NCBI RefSeq assembly: GCF_000376105.1
Contig: NZ_AQWM01000003.1
Location: 124,001 to 188,000 of the forward strand
Length of the DNA: 64,000 bases
Direction of reading: 5' to 3'
Origin: Asticcacaulis benevestitus DSM 16100 = ATCC BAA-896
Lineage (GTDB): Bacteria; Pseudomonadota; Alphaproteobacteria; Caulobacterales; Caulobacteraceae
How positions within the stretch are numbered: position 1 is the stretch's first letter; every line of letters begins with the position of its first letter. Made by a program: the position numbers and the translations under genes. Below are positions 28,556-38,438 of this stretch, one piece after another. The notes beneath the pieces are model-generated. The model did no database searches. It saw nothing but the letters and a program-made list of their open reading frames with translations, and was not told where the DNA came from.

Positions 28556-29526
28556 GATCTTGCCTTCTTGAGCGGAAATACGGAGGAGACGAGCGGCGCA
28601 GAGGTGCGGCGCACGGCGCGCAGCTTGGCCGAACGGGCGCGCGGATTGACGGCGGTTTCGGCCTCACCCGCCTGCACCGCCTTGGGCGTGACCAGCGTAT
28701 AAACCGACTGCTTGGCCTCGACCTTGTGCGGCGCATAACGCGAACCGGACGAAACCTTGCCCGCGCGCTCATTAAAGAAATTCTTGACGATGCGGTCTTC
28801 GAGCGAGTGGAAGGTCACCACCGCCAGCACGCCATCAGGCGTCAGCAGGGCTTCGGATACGTCAAGCGCGCGCTCCAGTTCACCCAGCTCGTCATTGACC
28901 GCGATACGCAGCGCCTGGAAGGTGCGCGTCGCCGGATGGACCGGGGCACCACGACGGCCGCCAAGGGCGCGTTCGACCACCTCGGCCAGATCAAGCGTGC
29001 GCTCGAACGGCACTTCGTTGCGGCGCTTGACGATGGCGGCGGCGACGCCGCGCGACTTGTGTTCCTCGCCATAGAGCCAGATGATGTGGGCGATGTCGTC
29101 CTTGTCGTCCTCGTTGACGATATCGGCAGCACTGCGGCCCTCCGTGCTCATGCGCATATCGAGCGGCCCGTCGCGCATGAAGGAGAAGCCGCGTTCGGCT
29201 TCGTCGAGCTGCATCGACGATACGCCGATATCGAGCACGATGGCGTCGCAGGTGTCATGCCCCAGATCGGCCAGGCCTTCCTTCATTTCGGAGAAGCAGC
29301 GATTGACCCACTGGAAGCGATCCGGGAACTCGCCTTTAAGCGCATCGACATAGGGCTTGACGCGAGCGTCGCGGTCAAAGGCGATAACGTGCGCGCCGCG
29401 TGACAGGATAGCACGCGAATAACCGCCGGCGCCAAAGGTGCCATCAACGACCAGCTTGCCCGACACATCGCCAAGCGCGGCCAGCACTTCGGGCAGCAGG
29501 ACGGAGGCGTGCGCTTGCTGGCTCAT
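28552..29526 (-). CDS. rsmH: 16S rRNA (cytosine(1402)-N(4))-methyltransferase
   Basis: Methylates N4 of C1402 in the ribosomal P site. 324 residues from the ATG at 29526, which overlaps the mraZ stop (ATGA); the frame extends into mraZ and that part is not used. SAM motif GTFGAGGYSRAIL, AFDRDARV, LDIGVSSMQLDEAERGFSFMRDGPLDMRM, and late FHSLEDRIVK are diagnostic. Formerly mraW. Confidence 0.97.
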   Translation of the reverse strand: MSQQAHASVLLPEVLAALGDVSGKLVVDGTFGAGGYSRAILSRGAHVIAFDRDARVKPYVDALKGEFPDRFQWVNRCFSEMKEGLADLGHDTCDAIVLDIGVSSMQLDEAERGFSFMRDGPLDMRMSTEGRSAADIVNEDDKDDIAHIIWLYGEEHKSRGVAAAIVKRRNEVPFERTLDLAEVVERALGGRRGAPVHPATRTFQALRIAVNDELGELERALDVSEALLTPDGVLAVVTFHSLEDRIVKNFFNERAGKVSSGSRYAPHKVEAKQSVYTLVTPKAVQAGEAETAVNPRARSAKLRAVRRTSAPLVSSVFPLKKARS

Positions 29527-29981
29527 ATTTGGCCCTCGCGTCTGGCAAAGGCGGCCTCGACCAGCTTGTCCTGCTCGACGGCATAGGCGGCATAGGCGGC
29601 AGGCCCCCATATCTGGAAGCTTTCACCGAGGCCCGCGATCACCACATCGCCACTCAGGCCGAACTGCTCGCACAGCTTTTCCGGCAGGGTGATGCGGCCG
29701 GCCGTATCGAAGCTCAGGCGGTGCATCGAAGCGTAAAAGCGGCGCTGCATCGCCGTGCGGGTTGGAGACATGGGCGGATACTCGTCAATCACGTCGCGGT
29801 ACATGGCGAAAAACGCGCCACCCCCACATTCGAGACAGGCGGCGTTGATCGCGGCGAAACAATACAAACCTTCAAAGGGCTCGACACCCGGATGGGGCGC
29901 CAAAGCGGCGGCGCGGAAGTCCTGCGGGACCAGAAGTCTCCGTTTCGCATCCAGTTGCTTCTCGTGGGTCGAGAGAAACAC
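29523..29981 (-). CDS. mraZ: Transcriptional regulator MraZ
   Basis: 152 residues with two AbrB-like swapped-hairpin halves: FLSTHEKQLDAKRRLLVPQDFR and RLSFDTAGRITLPEKLCEQFG. MraZ forms a ring-shaped oligomer that represses its own dcw operon. Start is a GTG at 29981 with GAGGCGGG just upstream; there is no better ATG. Candidate operator repeats lie about 90-110 bases upstream. The gene heads the tight rsmH-ftsL-ftsI-murE run. Confidence 0.95.
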   Translation of the reverse strand: MFLSTHEKQLDAKRRLLVPQDFRAAALAPHPGVEPFEGLYCFAAINAACLECGGGAFFAMYRDVIDEYPPMSPTRTAMQRRFYASMHRLSFDTAGRITLPEKLCEQFGLSGDVVIAGLGESFQIWGPAAYAAYAVEQDKLVEAAFARREGQI

Positions 29982-30068
29982 GCGCCCGCCTCAGGCCGTT
30001 TTAGCCTGCTCCTCTGTCCGTCAAAATCCATGGCCAGCCCTCCCGGCCAAACTGCTTCGGGACGCATT

Positions 30069-30093
30069 AGGGTTAACATGGGATTAAATGGGA
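30069..30093. promoter_or_regulatory. Candidate MraZ operator repeats
   Basis: Read on the plus strand, AGGGT (30069), TGGGA (30079) and TGGGA (30089) recur at exact 10-bp spacing, each separated by 5 AT-rich bases. This matches the known MraZ box architecture of TGGGN direct repeats with 5-bp spacers, although the boxes point away from mraZ. A GCGTA/TACGC palindrome lies further upstream at 30129-30142. Confidence 0.6.
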
Positions 30094-30340
30094 CGCAATG
30101 ACTCTGAATGACACATACATCGTATTTTGCGTATAAATACGCCCAAAGACGGATAAGTGTAGAACACATGAAGAACATTCTGTATGCTTTACTCTACGCT
30201 ACTGGGGGCACTGGACATAGGTTACGCCACGACTGTTCAGGCAGACGCACATGACATCCCCGTGGCGACGCGACACCAAAGGTTGTAAGCCCGTAGGCTT
30301 AATGCGATCTTAAGGTGGGGGATGGGCTTTTGAGGCACAG

Positions 30341-30729
<389 letters not shown>

Positions 30730-30834
30730 AGGCCTTTTGCGCGTAAATATCCAGGAAATCAAGCTTGGGATGCGGCACCCTAAGTATTGAAGATACTTCG
30801 CAGAAGCTCGGGCGCACGGTCGCGCTTGCCAAAA

Positions 30835-31194
30835 CTACCTTTTGGAGGGCTCAACCAGCGCACCAATCACCACCGCCAGCCAGCCCAGAATGGCGATCGT
30901 GCCACCGATCGGCGCCAGACCGGGAATGACGATACCTATGATCGCATGGATCAGGATTTCGAGCGCGAAGACGCCGCTGCCGGTCAGGAGCAGGGCCAAA
31001 GGCAGGGCGCGCCGCCAGCCGGTGATCAGGACAGTGCTTAAAAGGCCAATTACCGCCGCAGCGTGAAACAACAGAAACTGACCGCCGACGGCCAGATTGC
31101 CGGTCTGGGGCGGATGCGAGCCGGCCGCCAGCATGATCACGCCGGTCAGGCCCCACAGGCCGGCGATCGCCAGAATGATACGTTGTCCGGTCAT
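30835..31194 (-). CDS. DUF423 family small membrane protein
   Basis: 119 residues with four membrane helices and the family pattern of an N-terminal GLWGLTGVIMLAAGSH, then FLLFHAAAVIGL, SGVFALEILIH and PIGGTIAILGWLAVV. Typical length for DUF423 (YgdD). The ATG at 31194 gives the family-like N-terminus; a longer frame would overlap the L,D-transpeptidase gene. It ends an operon with the amidase and transpeptidase, 10 bases after the latter. Function unknown. Confidence 0.8.
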   Translation of the reverse strand: MTGQRIILAIAGLWGLTGVIMLAAGSHPPQTGNLAVGGQFLLFHAAAVIGLLSTVLITGWRRALPLALLLTGSGVFALEILIHAIIGIVIPGLAPIGGTIAILGWLAVVIGALVEPSKR

Positions 31195-31204
31195 TATCTT
31201 GTCC

Positions 31205-31711
31205 TCATGGCTTGATCTCGATAGGCGTACCGTTGGCCACCATCGCCCACAGGGCCTCGATCTCGGCATTGCTGATAGCGATACAGCCGGCGGTCCAGTC
31301 ATAGGGGATTTTGAGTTTGCCCGGCAAGGTGCCGTTTGGCTGGCCATGAATAAAGATATCACCGCCGGGCGAAACGCCACGTGCCTTCGCCTGAGCACGA
31401 TCCGCCGCATTGGGATAGGAAACCCTCAAGGACAAATGATAGGCACTGGTCTTGTTGCGGCCGGATATCCGGTAAAGGCCCTCTGGCGTCCTGCCATCGC
31501 CCTCTTCCGATTTGTGCCCCTTGGGGCTTGGTCCCAGGGCAATATGGAAAGTTTTGAGCGCGCGCCCGGCAGCATCATAGGCCACCATGCGACGCTCCGA
31601 TTTCCACACGACAATGCGGGCAGCCGCCTGATTCTGAGGCTGAGCCTGCGCTTGCCCTGCAAGGAGCAACCACGCCGCCGGCAATGCCAGAATCTGTCGC
31701 TTGCTAAACAT
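31205..31711 (-). CDS. L,D-transpeptidase family protein (YafK/YkuD type)
   Basis: 168 residues. A signal peptide (to about residue 23, GQAQA-QPQ) is followed by a compact YkuD-type catalytic domain with HGQPNG and the active-site motif DWTAGCIAISNAEI, where Cys is the nucleophile and His lies upstream. Such enzymes make 3-3 cross-links or attach/detach partners on diaminopimelate in the periplasm. The motif has Thr-Ala-Gly-Cys rather than the common Ser-x-Gly-Cys, as in the YafK branch. The start shares one base with the amidase stop. Confidence 0.85.
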   Translation of the reverse strand: MFSKRQILALPAAWLLLAGQAQAQPQNQAAARIVVWKSERRMVAYDAAGRALKTFHIALGPSPKGHKSEEGDGRTPEGLYRISGRNKTSAYHLSLRVSYPNAADRAQAKARGVSPGGDIFIHGQPNGTLPGKLKIPYDWTAGCIAISNAEIEALWAMVANGTPIEIKP

Positions 31712-32460
31712 CAGACATCCAGCAAGGTCATATGGCGCAGCAGCGCCATCAGCGTCACGCGCAGTTTGGCGTCGGCACGGCCTTCGATATCTGTGCCGAT
31801 CTGTTCGGGCAGCCAGTGGCGCTGGAAGGCGGTGACGATGGTGGCCGTCTCGGCGTCATAAGATCCGCCGGCCAGAATATTATAGCCCAGCTTGCCGAGC
31901 GCCGATTGCAGCGAAAAGACACCCAGTCCGGTTTCGCCCATTCCCAGGGGCGGCCCCATCGCGCCCTCGGGCGGCATATCCGGCGTCACCCACAGGCCAT
32001 GGCCGTGCTCGGCCAGCACCTGCCACGGGAAGCGCTCACCCGGATCAGCTTTACGCGCCGGTGCGACATCAGAATGACCAAGGATACGCCAGTCGGGAAT
32101 ATCCCAGCGCTCGCGGATGCCATCGAGCAGGCCGATGACCGCATCGATCTGTGCTTGCGGAAAGTCACGATAGCCGAACTCATGGCCGGGATTGACGATC
32201 TCGATGCCGATGGAGGCGCCGTTGATATCGGTCTCGCCCTTCCAGAAGCCGACGCCGGCGTGCCAGGCGCGCCGTTCTTCGGCCACCAGCCGATAGATCG
32301 CGCCATCCTCTTCGACCACATAATGCGCCGAAACCTTCGCTTTAGGGTCGCACAGGCGGGCGATGGCCGCAGGCCCGCTCGTCATGCCGGTATAGTGCAG
32401 CACCACCATGTCCGGCGGGCCCTTGCGTTCATTGAAATTGGGTGATGGCTGTTCGAACAT
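31711..32460 (-). CDS. N-acetylmuramoyl-L-alanine amidase, AmiD-like
   Basis: 249 residues. An amidase_2 (T7-lysozyme-like) zinc domain runs to about residue 155 with HYTGM, SAHYVVEEDGAIYRLV, WHAGVGFWKG, NGASIGIEIVNPG and GHSDVAPARKADPG; the His pair and the late HSDVAP segment hold zinc. A C-terminal peptidoglycan-binding_1 domain follows (FSLQSALGKLGYNI.. ..TAFQRHW). No signal peptide is visible, so it may act on recycled cytoplasmic anhydromuropeptides (AmpD-like). Co-transcribed with the L,D-transpeptidase. Confidence 0.88.
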   Translation of the reverse strand: MFEQPSPNFNERKGPPDMVVLHYTGMTSGPAAIARLCDPKAKVSAHYVVEEDGAIYRLVAEERRAWHAGVGFWKGETDINGASIGIEIVNPGHEFGYRDFPQAQIDAVIGLLDGIRERWDIPDWRILGHSDVAPARKADPGERFPWQVLAEHGHGLWVTPDMPPEGAMGPPLGMGETGLGVFSLQSALGKLGYNILAGGSYDAETATIVTAFQRHWLPEQIGTDIEGRADAKLRVTLMALLRHMTLLDV

Positions 32461-32499
32461 GGGCCTGTCTTAGCGGCATTTTCATCGATTGGACAAATA

Positions 32500-32531
32500 A
32501 AAACGCCGCCATCTTGCGACAGCGGCGTTTT
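32500..32531 (-). terminator. Rho-independent terminator
   Basis: AAAACGCCGC (32500-32509) pairs perfectly with GCGGCGTTTT (32522-32531). Read on the minus strand the stem is followed by TTTTTATTTG, so it ends the 32554-32871 transcript before the amidase gene. Confidence 0.8.
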
Positions 32532-32553
32532 CGAATATCGCGGAAAGACGGGT

Positions 32554-32871
32554 TTAGTAGACCGTCCAGGTCGAACCATCCTTGCGGGCTTCATAGACGC
32601 CCTTGCCGTCATCGGTATTGACGCGCACCTTGGACGGCTTGCGGCGGATCAGCGCCATGGCGCCCATCAGGCTGACCAAGACAGCGCCGATCACGGCCAC
32701 CGAAGCGGCGAAGACGGCCAGAAGCGCGATCACGCCCAAAACAGCCAGACCGGCGACGGCCATGCCCATGGCATAGACGATGCGGGCGATCAGGTTCTTG
32801 CGGCGGAGCTGACCCCAGGGCTTGTAGGCGCCGGAAGCAAAACTGGCAAAAGACATGTCACGCTTGGTCAT
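32554..32871 (-). CDS. Small two-helix membrane protein
   Basis: 105 residues from the ATG at 32871, with AGAGG about 10 bases upstream; a later Met (MSFASF) is possible. A basic, Trp-containing N-terminus is followed by two long hydrophobic segments (about 30-50 and 52-75) and a hydrophilic C-terminus ending ARKDGSTWTVY. No family recognised. It is flanked by its own terminator downstream and a 186-base upstream gap, so it is monocistronic. Confidence 0.65.
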   Translation of the reverse strand: MTKRDMSFASFASGAYKPWGQLRRKNLIARIVYAMGMAVAGLAVLGVIALLAVFAASVAVIGAVLVSLMGAMALIRRKPSKVRVNTDDGKGVYEARKDGSTWTVY

Positions 32872-33057
32872 CAACTTGATACCTCTAAACGATGGAGACA
32901 ATACGCGCCTCGCATTAACAGATTGGCATGAATACGTCCCGCGTCAACCTCTGCCACCAGTTGAGGGGATAAATTTTAATAACATTTTAAGACAGAAACC
33001 GCGCATTTAAGCGAAAATCATGCCTTCGGAAGACAAAAACTCCGTAAAATTAAGCCG

Positions 33058-33738
33058 TTAGGCCAGCGCACTCCGTTCCTTCACAATCTGGTCATAAGCC
33101 GAATTAATCAGGGCGGTTTTCTGCGTATAAAGCGCTTCAAAGTCGATCGGCAGGCCGCGCGCACGGATTCTGTCCGGATGGAAATCGCTGAGGCGCGAAC
33201 GACGCGCCAGACGGATATCATCGTCCGAGGCATCCGGCATGAGCCCCAGAATGTAGTAGGGATCATCATCACTCAATGGCACGTAACCGGCGCGCACGCG
33301 GCGATAGGCGGCCGTCTTGATGCCGAAAAGATCGGCCACCGTTTCGAGATAGACCTCTTCCTGATGGCTCAGGCGACCATCGGATACGGCGATATGAAAC
33401 AGGCCTTCGAGCACATCCTCAAGGATTTGCGGGCAACTCGCATAACGCTTGGCCAGCCGACGGGCGTAGGATTCAAAGCCGAGGCTGGTCTGGCGCGCCA
33501 GATCATAAAGACGCATCACATCGCGGCGCGCCTTGTCGTCCGGCTGGAACACATGCAGGAAAGCGGTCTGCTCGACCTCATGCGCCAGGCCATCGGCCAT
33601 GGCCAGCTTGGCGCCAAGCGCCGTCACCGCCGTGGCGAACGCCGGGTCAGCGCCCGGAGGCCCCTTGGGGCATTCCGTGCATTCCGCAGCGTCGAAACGC
33701 CCAACGGCCAGTTGCGCCAGATTTTTCCAGAACGACAT
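33058..33738 (-). CDS. TerB-DnaJ domain protein (DjlA-like cochaperone)
   Basis: 226 residues. A TerB-like helical domain (about 35-150; KLAMADGLAHEVEQ.., HIAVSDGRLSHQEEVYLETVADLFGI) is followed by a J domain with DDPYYILGLMPDASDDDIRLA and the HPD motif in SDFHPDRI near residue 195, which should stimulate DnaK. Unlike E. coli DjlA there is no N-terminal membrane helix. The N-terminus has a CTEC pair. Standalone gene with about 220 bases upstream to the next start. Confidence 0.85.
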   Translation of the reverse strand: MSFWKNLAQLAVGRFDAAECTECPKGPPGADPAFATAVTALGAKLAMADGLAHEVEQTAFLHVFQPDDKARRDVMRLYDLARQTSLGFESYARRLAKRYASCPQILEDVLEGLFHIAVSDGRLSHQEEVYLETVADLFGIKTAAYRRVRAGYVPLSDDDPYYILGLMPDASDDDIRLARRSRLSDFHPDRIRARGLPIDFEALYTQKTALINSAYDQIVKERSALA

Positions 33739-33962
33739 TTCTACTCAAAAAAGACGGGTTCAGCGATATAGTTAGGGGGCAATCGTAGCCGAATTACGGC
33801 GCAATGTGTTCTTAAGTTTTGGTAAGGCGCTCAAAAAAACATCACACATGGCGATTTTATGCCTTACTTGCTGTATAGATTGCCTTAACCGCAGAAGACA
33901 TGTGCGCTTTTGCCGCAATATTCCCAGGGGCGCCTGACGCCTTATGAAGCCCGGAGCTTACC

Positions 33963-34862
33963 TTGCACCTGCTGAGATCGTCTGTTCTACGCGCCTCCCT
34001 TCTGTCTCTGGGCGTGTGCGCCTTCGCCCTGCCGGCGGCTGTACCGGCCGACGCAGCCAAGTCGCGCGCCGCAGCGGTCAAGAAGAGCCCGGCCAAGGCC
34101 AAGCCTGCCGCGCCCACAGCCGACAAGGCGGCGATCACCGGCCGCAATGCCGATGGCAGCCTGCATTCGCCAACCCTCGAAGACGCGCCCAAGGACGACT
34201 TCCTGCGCGTCGCCTGGTGCCACGGCATCCTCTCCGGCAATATGGACATGGCCGAACGGGTCGATTCCATCATGCCCATCGACGATCAGATTCAGACCAT
34301 CGGCCTCTCCTACCTGCGCGCCTATGAGGCGGCACTGACCCTGTCCGGCAAGGGCAAGGACGCCGCCCAGCACAAGAAGGCCGAAGAGGTGCGCGACTAC
34401 GGTTATAACGAATGGGCCGCCGCCCGCGCCGCGCCGACACCCGAAGCGGCTTACGCCTACGCCAACTGGCAATTGCCGGGCGATTGCGAACACGCCGCCG
34501 TCCGCCTGTCCGGTCACCCCAACCTGTTTGCCGAAATGGCGACCGACAAGGAATTGGATGCCATCGAACTGGCGCTCAAGTCGGGCGGACCGCACGACTA
34601 CGCCGAAAAGCCCAAACCCGTCCTGACCGCGCAAGCCGCGCCGGTCGATGGGGACGGCCCGGTGGCCAGCAACACCCTGGGCCGCCGCGTCAATGCCGCC
34701 ACCACCCTGCCCGTCCTGCCGACAGCCGTCAGCGACGAACCGGCAGACCGCGAAACCACCCTGCCCGCCGGCACCGTGCCCAACCCGAACCACGTCGAAA
34801 AACGCAAGTGGTCCGAAGGGCTCGGCTATCGTCTCGGCTGGAGCGACAAGCCCAAACAATAG
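33963..34862 (+). CDS. Secreted Ala/Lys/Pro-rich protein of unknown function
   Basis: 299 residues. It begins at a TTG (33963) with GGAG 6 bases upstream; the signal peptide starts there at once (LLRSSVLRASLLSLGVCAFALPAAVPADA), and there is no in-frame ATG before residue 94, so the TTG is likely real. The mature start is Lys/Ala-rich and low-complexity, then a helical middle (residues 75-200) with LRVAWCHGILSGNMDMAERV and LPGDCEHAAVRLSGHPN, then a Pro/Thr-rich tail. No family recognised. Confidence 0.65.
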   Translation: MHLLRSSVLRASLLSLGVCAFALPAAVPADAAKSRAAAVKKSPAKAKPAAPTADKAAITGRNADGSLHSPTLEDAPKDDFLRVAWCHGILSGNMDMAERVDSIMPIDDQIQTIGLSYLRAYEAALTLSGKGKDAAQHKKAEEVRDYGYNEWAAARAAPTPEAAYAYANWQLPGDCEHAAVRLSGHPNLFAEMATDKELDAIELALKSGGPHDYAEKPKPVLTAQAAPVDGDGPVASNTLGRRVNAATTLPVLPTAVSDEPADRETTLPAGTVPNPNHVEKRKWSEGLGYRLGWSDKPKQ

Positions 34863-35008
34863 CCAGTGAACCGGCCCATGTTACCGCAAAACCTTGATAT
34901 TGCAGCGCAAACCGCATTAACCACATCTTAATCGCCTGTGGATAGACTACAGCTTGTAAGTGTAGAGTTTTGGGAGTTTAACAGTCTGCGGTAGAAAGCC
35001 GGTTTATC

Positions 35009-35194
35009 ATGAGCTCGATCGAAGCCTTAAGTGCGTGTACCTCGCCTCTCCAGACCGCTATCATCTTCAATCCGATCCGACCGGAATATTACCGCGCCGA
35101 CGAATTGAAAGCCGCCAAGGCTGAGAAGGCCGCTGCCGACCCGGCGGTCACCATCACGCTTTCGGATCAGGCGCAGGCGAAACTGAAACGCTGA
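35009..35194 (+). CDS. Small hypothetical protein
   Basis: 61 residues: a hydrophobic/neutral N-terminal half with FNPIRPEYYRADE, an Ala/Lys-rich helix and a C-terminal VTITLSDQAQAKLKR. It ends directly against the convergent toxin gene. The ribosome-binding site is weak and no family is recognised, so expression is uncertain. Confidence 0.4.
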   Translation: MSSIEALSACTSPLQTAIIFNPIRPEYYRADELKAAKAEKAAADPAVTITLSDQAQAKLKR

Positions 35195-35479
35195 TCAGCG
35201 ATCTTCGCGCATATGCCAGATGCGCAGAATGACGATCGTATCGCCCGTAATTTCGTAGCGGACTTCATAGTCATCCACCAGCAACCGGCGCACATCTCTC
35301 GGACTGTGAATATCGATGATATGTCCTATACGAGGATGCTCTGGTAATTTACGAACCGACGCTACAAGATTCTGAACAATTCGTGCTGCAGCGCGTGGAT
35401 TGACGTCCTTCAGGAAATCATAGAGGCGCACCAGATCACGCTGTGAAACCGATAGCCAGCGGATGTGCATGGCCGTCAT
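35195..35479 (-). CDS. RelE/ParE-family toxin
   Basis: 94 residues. The N-terminal IRWLSVSQRDLVRLYDFLKDVNPRAAARIV, central LPEHPRIGHIID and C-terminal VRYEITGDTIVILRIWHMRED follow the ParE toxin pattern. The start at 35479 overlaps the antitoxin stop as ATGA. It is the second toxin of the window and differs clearly from parE at 8657. Confidence 0.85.
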   Translation of the reverse strand: MTAMHIRWLSVSQRDLVRLYDFLKDVNPRAAARIVQNLVASVRKLPEHPRIGHIIDIHSPRDVRRLLVDDYEVRYEITGDTIVILRIWHMREDR

Positions 35480-35709
35480 TCGAGACCTGCCACCCACGTC
35501 TCAATGACGTCGTGTTCGACGAAATCTCCCTCATCTGCTGCTTTCAAGGCTTCCAACGTCATCTGGTGGCGCCGCTCTTCCAGACTAATCCAGTTTTGCA
35601 GCGCCTGCTTGACGATCCAGCCGCGTGGACGCTCCAGGCGCTCGGCGGCGGCATCGATCTGCTCGGCAAGTTCAACCGGGATATGGGCAGTGACCGTGCG
35701 TGTTGACAT
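35476..35709 (-). CDS. Ribbon-helix-helix antitoxin
   Basis: 77 residues from the ATG of MSTRTVTAHIPVELAEQ; upstream codons in the frame look non-coding. The N-terminal strand TVTAHIP and following helices are a CopG/Arc-type DNA-binding fold, with RPRGWIVKQALQNWI as second helix and an acidic C-terminus for toxin binding. It lies directly upstream of and overlaps the ParE-type toxin, the normal antitoxin-first order, and should autoregulate from the 68-base gap to metH. Confidence 0.82.
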   Translation of the reverse strand: MSTRTVTAHIPVELAEQIDAAAERLERPRGWIVKQALQNWISLEERRHQMTLEALKAADEGDFVEHDVIETWVAGLE

Positions 35710-35777
35710 GACGAAATCTCCAGGGGCAGCCTTAATATCCACCCGGCATCAAATTTCGTCAATCTGATTAAATCTGA

Positions 35778-38438
35778 TTACGGCACGTAGTTCAGGATCG
35801 GACTGAGCCAGCGCTCGGCCTCATCGACCTGCCAGCCCTTGCGGCGGGCATAGTCCGCCACCTGATCCTTCTCGATCTTGCCGACGCCGAAATAATGCGC
35901 CTTGGGATGAGCGAAATACATGCCCGAAACCGAGGCCGGCGGCGTCATGGCCAGAGATTCCGTCAGTGCCATGCCGGTGCGGGCGCGGGCGTCAAGCAGA
36001 TCAAACAGCGGCCACTTCTCGGTGTGATCGGGCTGGGCGGGATAGCCCGGCGCCGGACGGATACCGAGATATTTCTCACCAATCAGTTCCTCGACCGACA
36101 GGGTTTCATCGGCCGCATAACCCCACAGTTCGCGGCGTACCTTCTTGTGCAGGGCCTCAGCGAAAGCTTCAGCCAGACGATCGGCCAGGGCAGTGGCCAA
36201 AATGGCATTATAGTCGTCGCCTGCCGCCTTGAACTTGTGCGCAATCTCCATCTCGCCATGACCAGCGGTGACGGCGAAACCGCCGATCCAGTCGGGCGTA
36301 CCTTTCGGCGCGATAAAATCCGACAGCGCCGTATTGCTCTGGTCGGCGCGCGGCTTCTTCATCTGTTGACGCAGGGTCTGGAAACGCGCCAGCACCTCGG
36401 TGCGGCCCTCGTCGGTGTAGAGTTCGATATCGTCGTCATCGGTGGCGTTGGCCGGCCAGAAACCGACAACGCCTGAGGCCGTGAACCACTTCTCTTCCAG
36501 AATCTGCGCCAGCATCTTTTGCGCGTCCTTGAAGAGATCGGTGGCCGCTTCGCCGACGATTTCGTCCTCAAGAATGGCCGGATACTTGCCGGCCAGTTCC
36601 CAGGTGGCGAAGAAGGGCGTCCAGTCGATATGGTCGGCCAAATCGTGCAGATCGTAAGGGCTGAAGGTCTTCAGACCGAGGAAAGACGGCGCCACGGGCG
36701 GCTCGGCAGCGAAATCGATCCTGAATTTGTTGGCACGCGCCTCAGACAGAGACGAACGCGGCGCTGAATTGCCCTTGCCATAGGCTTCGCGCACCTTGAT
36801 GTATTCGGCCTTGGTGCTGTCCACGAAGCTGTCGCGGTCGGTTTCCGAGAGCAGTTGCGACACCACGCCGACCGCGCGCGACGCATCGAGTACGTAAACC
36901 ACCTGATTGTTCTTGTAGCCCGGCTCGATCTTGACCGCCGTATGCGTTTTTGAGGTGGTGGCGCCGCCAATCAGCAGCGGGATGTTAAAGCCGGTGCGCT
37001 GCATTTCACGCGCCACAAACACCATCTCATCGAGCGACGGCGTGATGAGGCCGGAAAGCCCGATCATATGGACGCCCTGTTCCTTCGCTTCCGCCAGAAT
37101 CCGGTCGCACGGCACCATGACGCCGAGGTCGATGACCTCGTAATTGTTACATTGCAGCACGACGCCGACGATGTTCTTGCCGATATCGTGGACATCGCCC
37201 TTGACCGTTGCCATCAGAACCTTGCCGGCCGCCTGATAGGTGCCACCGGCGGCGACATGCGCTTCCTTTTCAGCCTCCATATAGGGCATGAGATAGGCCA
37301 CGGACTGCTTCATCACGCGCGCCGATTTCACCACCTGCGGCAGGAACATCTTGCCGGCGCCAAACAGATCGCCGACCACGTTCATGCCGGCCATCAGCGG
37401 GCCTTCGATGACGTGCAGCGGGCGCTCGGCCTGTTGCCGCGCTTCCTCGGTATCCTGATCGATATATTCGGTGATGCCATTGACCAGCGCGTGCTTCAGC
37501 CGCTCTTCAACCGAGCCTTCGCGCCACACCAGATTGACCACCCTGGCCTCGGCCTTGTCGCCCTTGTACTTCGGCGCCAGATCGACCAGCCACTCCGTAT
37601 TGCTGACATCGTGGCGCTGCGGGCGATTGAGGATAACGTCCTCGACCGCCTCGCGCAGTTCCGGCTCGATGCTGTCATAGACCGGCAGGTCACCGGCATT
37701 GACGATGCCCATATCCATGCCGGCGGCGATGGCGTGATAGAGGAAGACGCCGTGGATGGCGCGCCTGACCGGCTCATTGCCCCGGAAGGAGAACGACACG
37801 TTCGACACGCCGCCGGACACCCGCGCATAGGGCAGGGTCTGCTTGATGGCGCGTGTGCCTTCGATGAAATCGACGGCGTAATTGTTGTGCTCGTCGATCC
37901 CCGTCGCCACGGCAAAGATATTGGGGTCGAAGATGATATCTTCCGGCGGGAAGCCGACCTCATCGACCAATACGCGGTAGGCCTTGGTGCAGATTTCAAT
38001 CTTGCGTTCGGCGGTATCGGCCTGACCTATCTCGTCGAAGGCCATCACCACGACGGCAGCGCCGTATTTCAGGCACAGGCGCGCCTGTTCCTTGAACTTG
38101 TCGATCCCTTCCTTCATCGAGATCGAATTGACGATCGGCTTACCCTGCACGCATTTCAGACCGGCCTCGATTACCTCCCACTTGGACGAGTCGATCATCA
38201 CCGGCACGCGGGCGATATCGGGCTCCGCCGCCATCAGGTTCAGGAAGGTGCGCATGGCCACTTCGGAATCAAGCAGCCCCTCGTCCATATTGACGTCGAT
38301 GACCTGAGCGCCGGCCTCCACCTGCTGGCGCGCCACATCGAGCGCCGCGGTATAGTTGCCCTCGACGATCAGCTTCTTGAACTTGGCGGAACCGGTGACG
38401 TTGGTGCGCTCGCCGATATTGATAAAGGTAGGGGTCAT
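35778..38438 (-). CDS. metH: Methionine synthase, C-terminal subunit (pterin, cobalamin and activation domains)
   Basis: 886 residues. It lacks the homocysteine domain, which is a separate gene at 40729. In order: pterin-binding domain ([16 protein letters not shown] at the start), cobalamin cap, B12 domain with DVHDIG in which His417 is the cobalt ligand, and the SAM-dependent reactivation domain ([15 protein letters not shown] near the end). It transfers methyl from methyl-tetrahydrofolate through cobalamin. The start shares a base with the DUF6882 stop, so it ends an eight-gene operon. Confidence 0.96.
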   Translation of the reverse strand: MTPTFINIGERTNVTGSAKFKKLIVEGNYTAALDVARQQVEAGAQVIDVNMDEGLLDSEVAMRTFLNLMAAEPDIARVPVMIDSSKWEVIEAGLKCVQGKPIVNSISMKEGIDKFKEQARLCLKYGAAVVVMAFDEIGQADTAERKIEICTKAYRVLVDEVGFPPEDIIFDPNIFAVATGIDEHNNYAVDFIEGTRAIKQTLPYARVSGGVSNVSFSFRGNEPVRRAIHGVFLYHAIAAGMDMGIVNAGDLPVYDSIEPELREAVEDVILNRPQRHDVSNTEWLVDLAPKYKGDKAEARVVNLVWREGSVEERLKHALVNGITEYIDQDTEEARQQAERPLHVIEGPLMAGMNVVGDLFGAGKMFLPQVVKSARVMKQSVAYLMPYMEAEKEAHVAAGGTYQAAGKVLMATVKGDVHDIGKNIVGVVLQCNNYEVIDLGVMVPCDRILAEAKEQGVHMIGLSGLITPSLDEMVFVAREMQRTGFNIPLLIGGATTSKTHTAVKIEPGYKNNQVVYVLDASRAVGVVSQLLSETDRDSFVDSTKAEYIKVREAYGKGNSAPRSSLSEARANKFRIDFAAEPPVAPSFLGLKTFSPYDLHDLADHIDWTPFFATWELAGKYPAILEDEIVGEAATDLFKDAQKMLAQILEEKWFTASGVVGFWPANATDDDDIELYTDEGRTEVLARFQTLRQQMKKPRADQSNTALSDFIAPKGTPDWIGGFAVTAGHGEMEIAHKFKAAGDDYNAILATALADRLAEAFAEALHKKVRRELWGYAADETLSVEELIGEKYLGIRPAPGYPAQPDHTEKWPLFDLLDARARTGMALTESLAMTPPASVSGMYFAHPKAHYFGVGKIEKDQVADYARRKGWQVDEAERWLSPILNYVP

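Noticed and set aside
29789-30178. 129-residue minus-strand frame upstream of and overlapping mraZ
   Set aside because: Out of frame with mraZ and without family similarity; the region is better explained as the mraZ control region.
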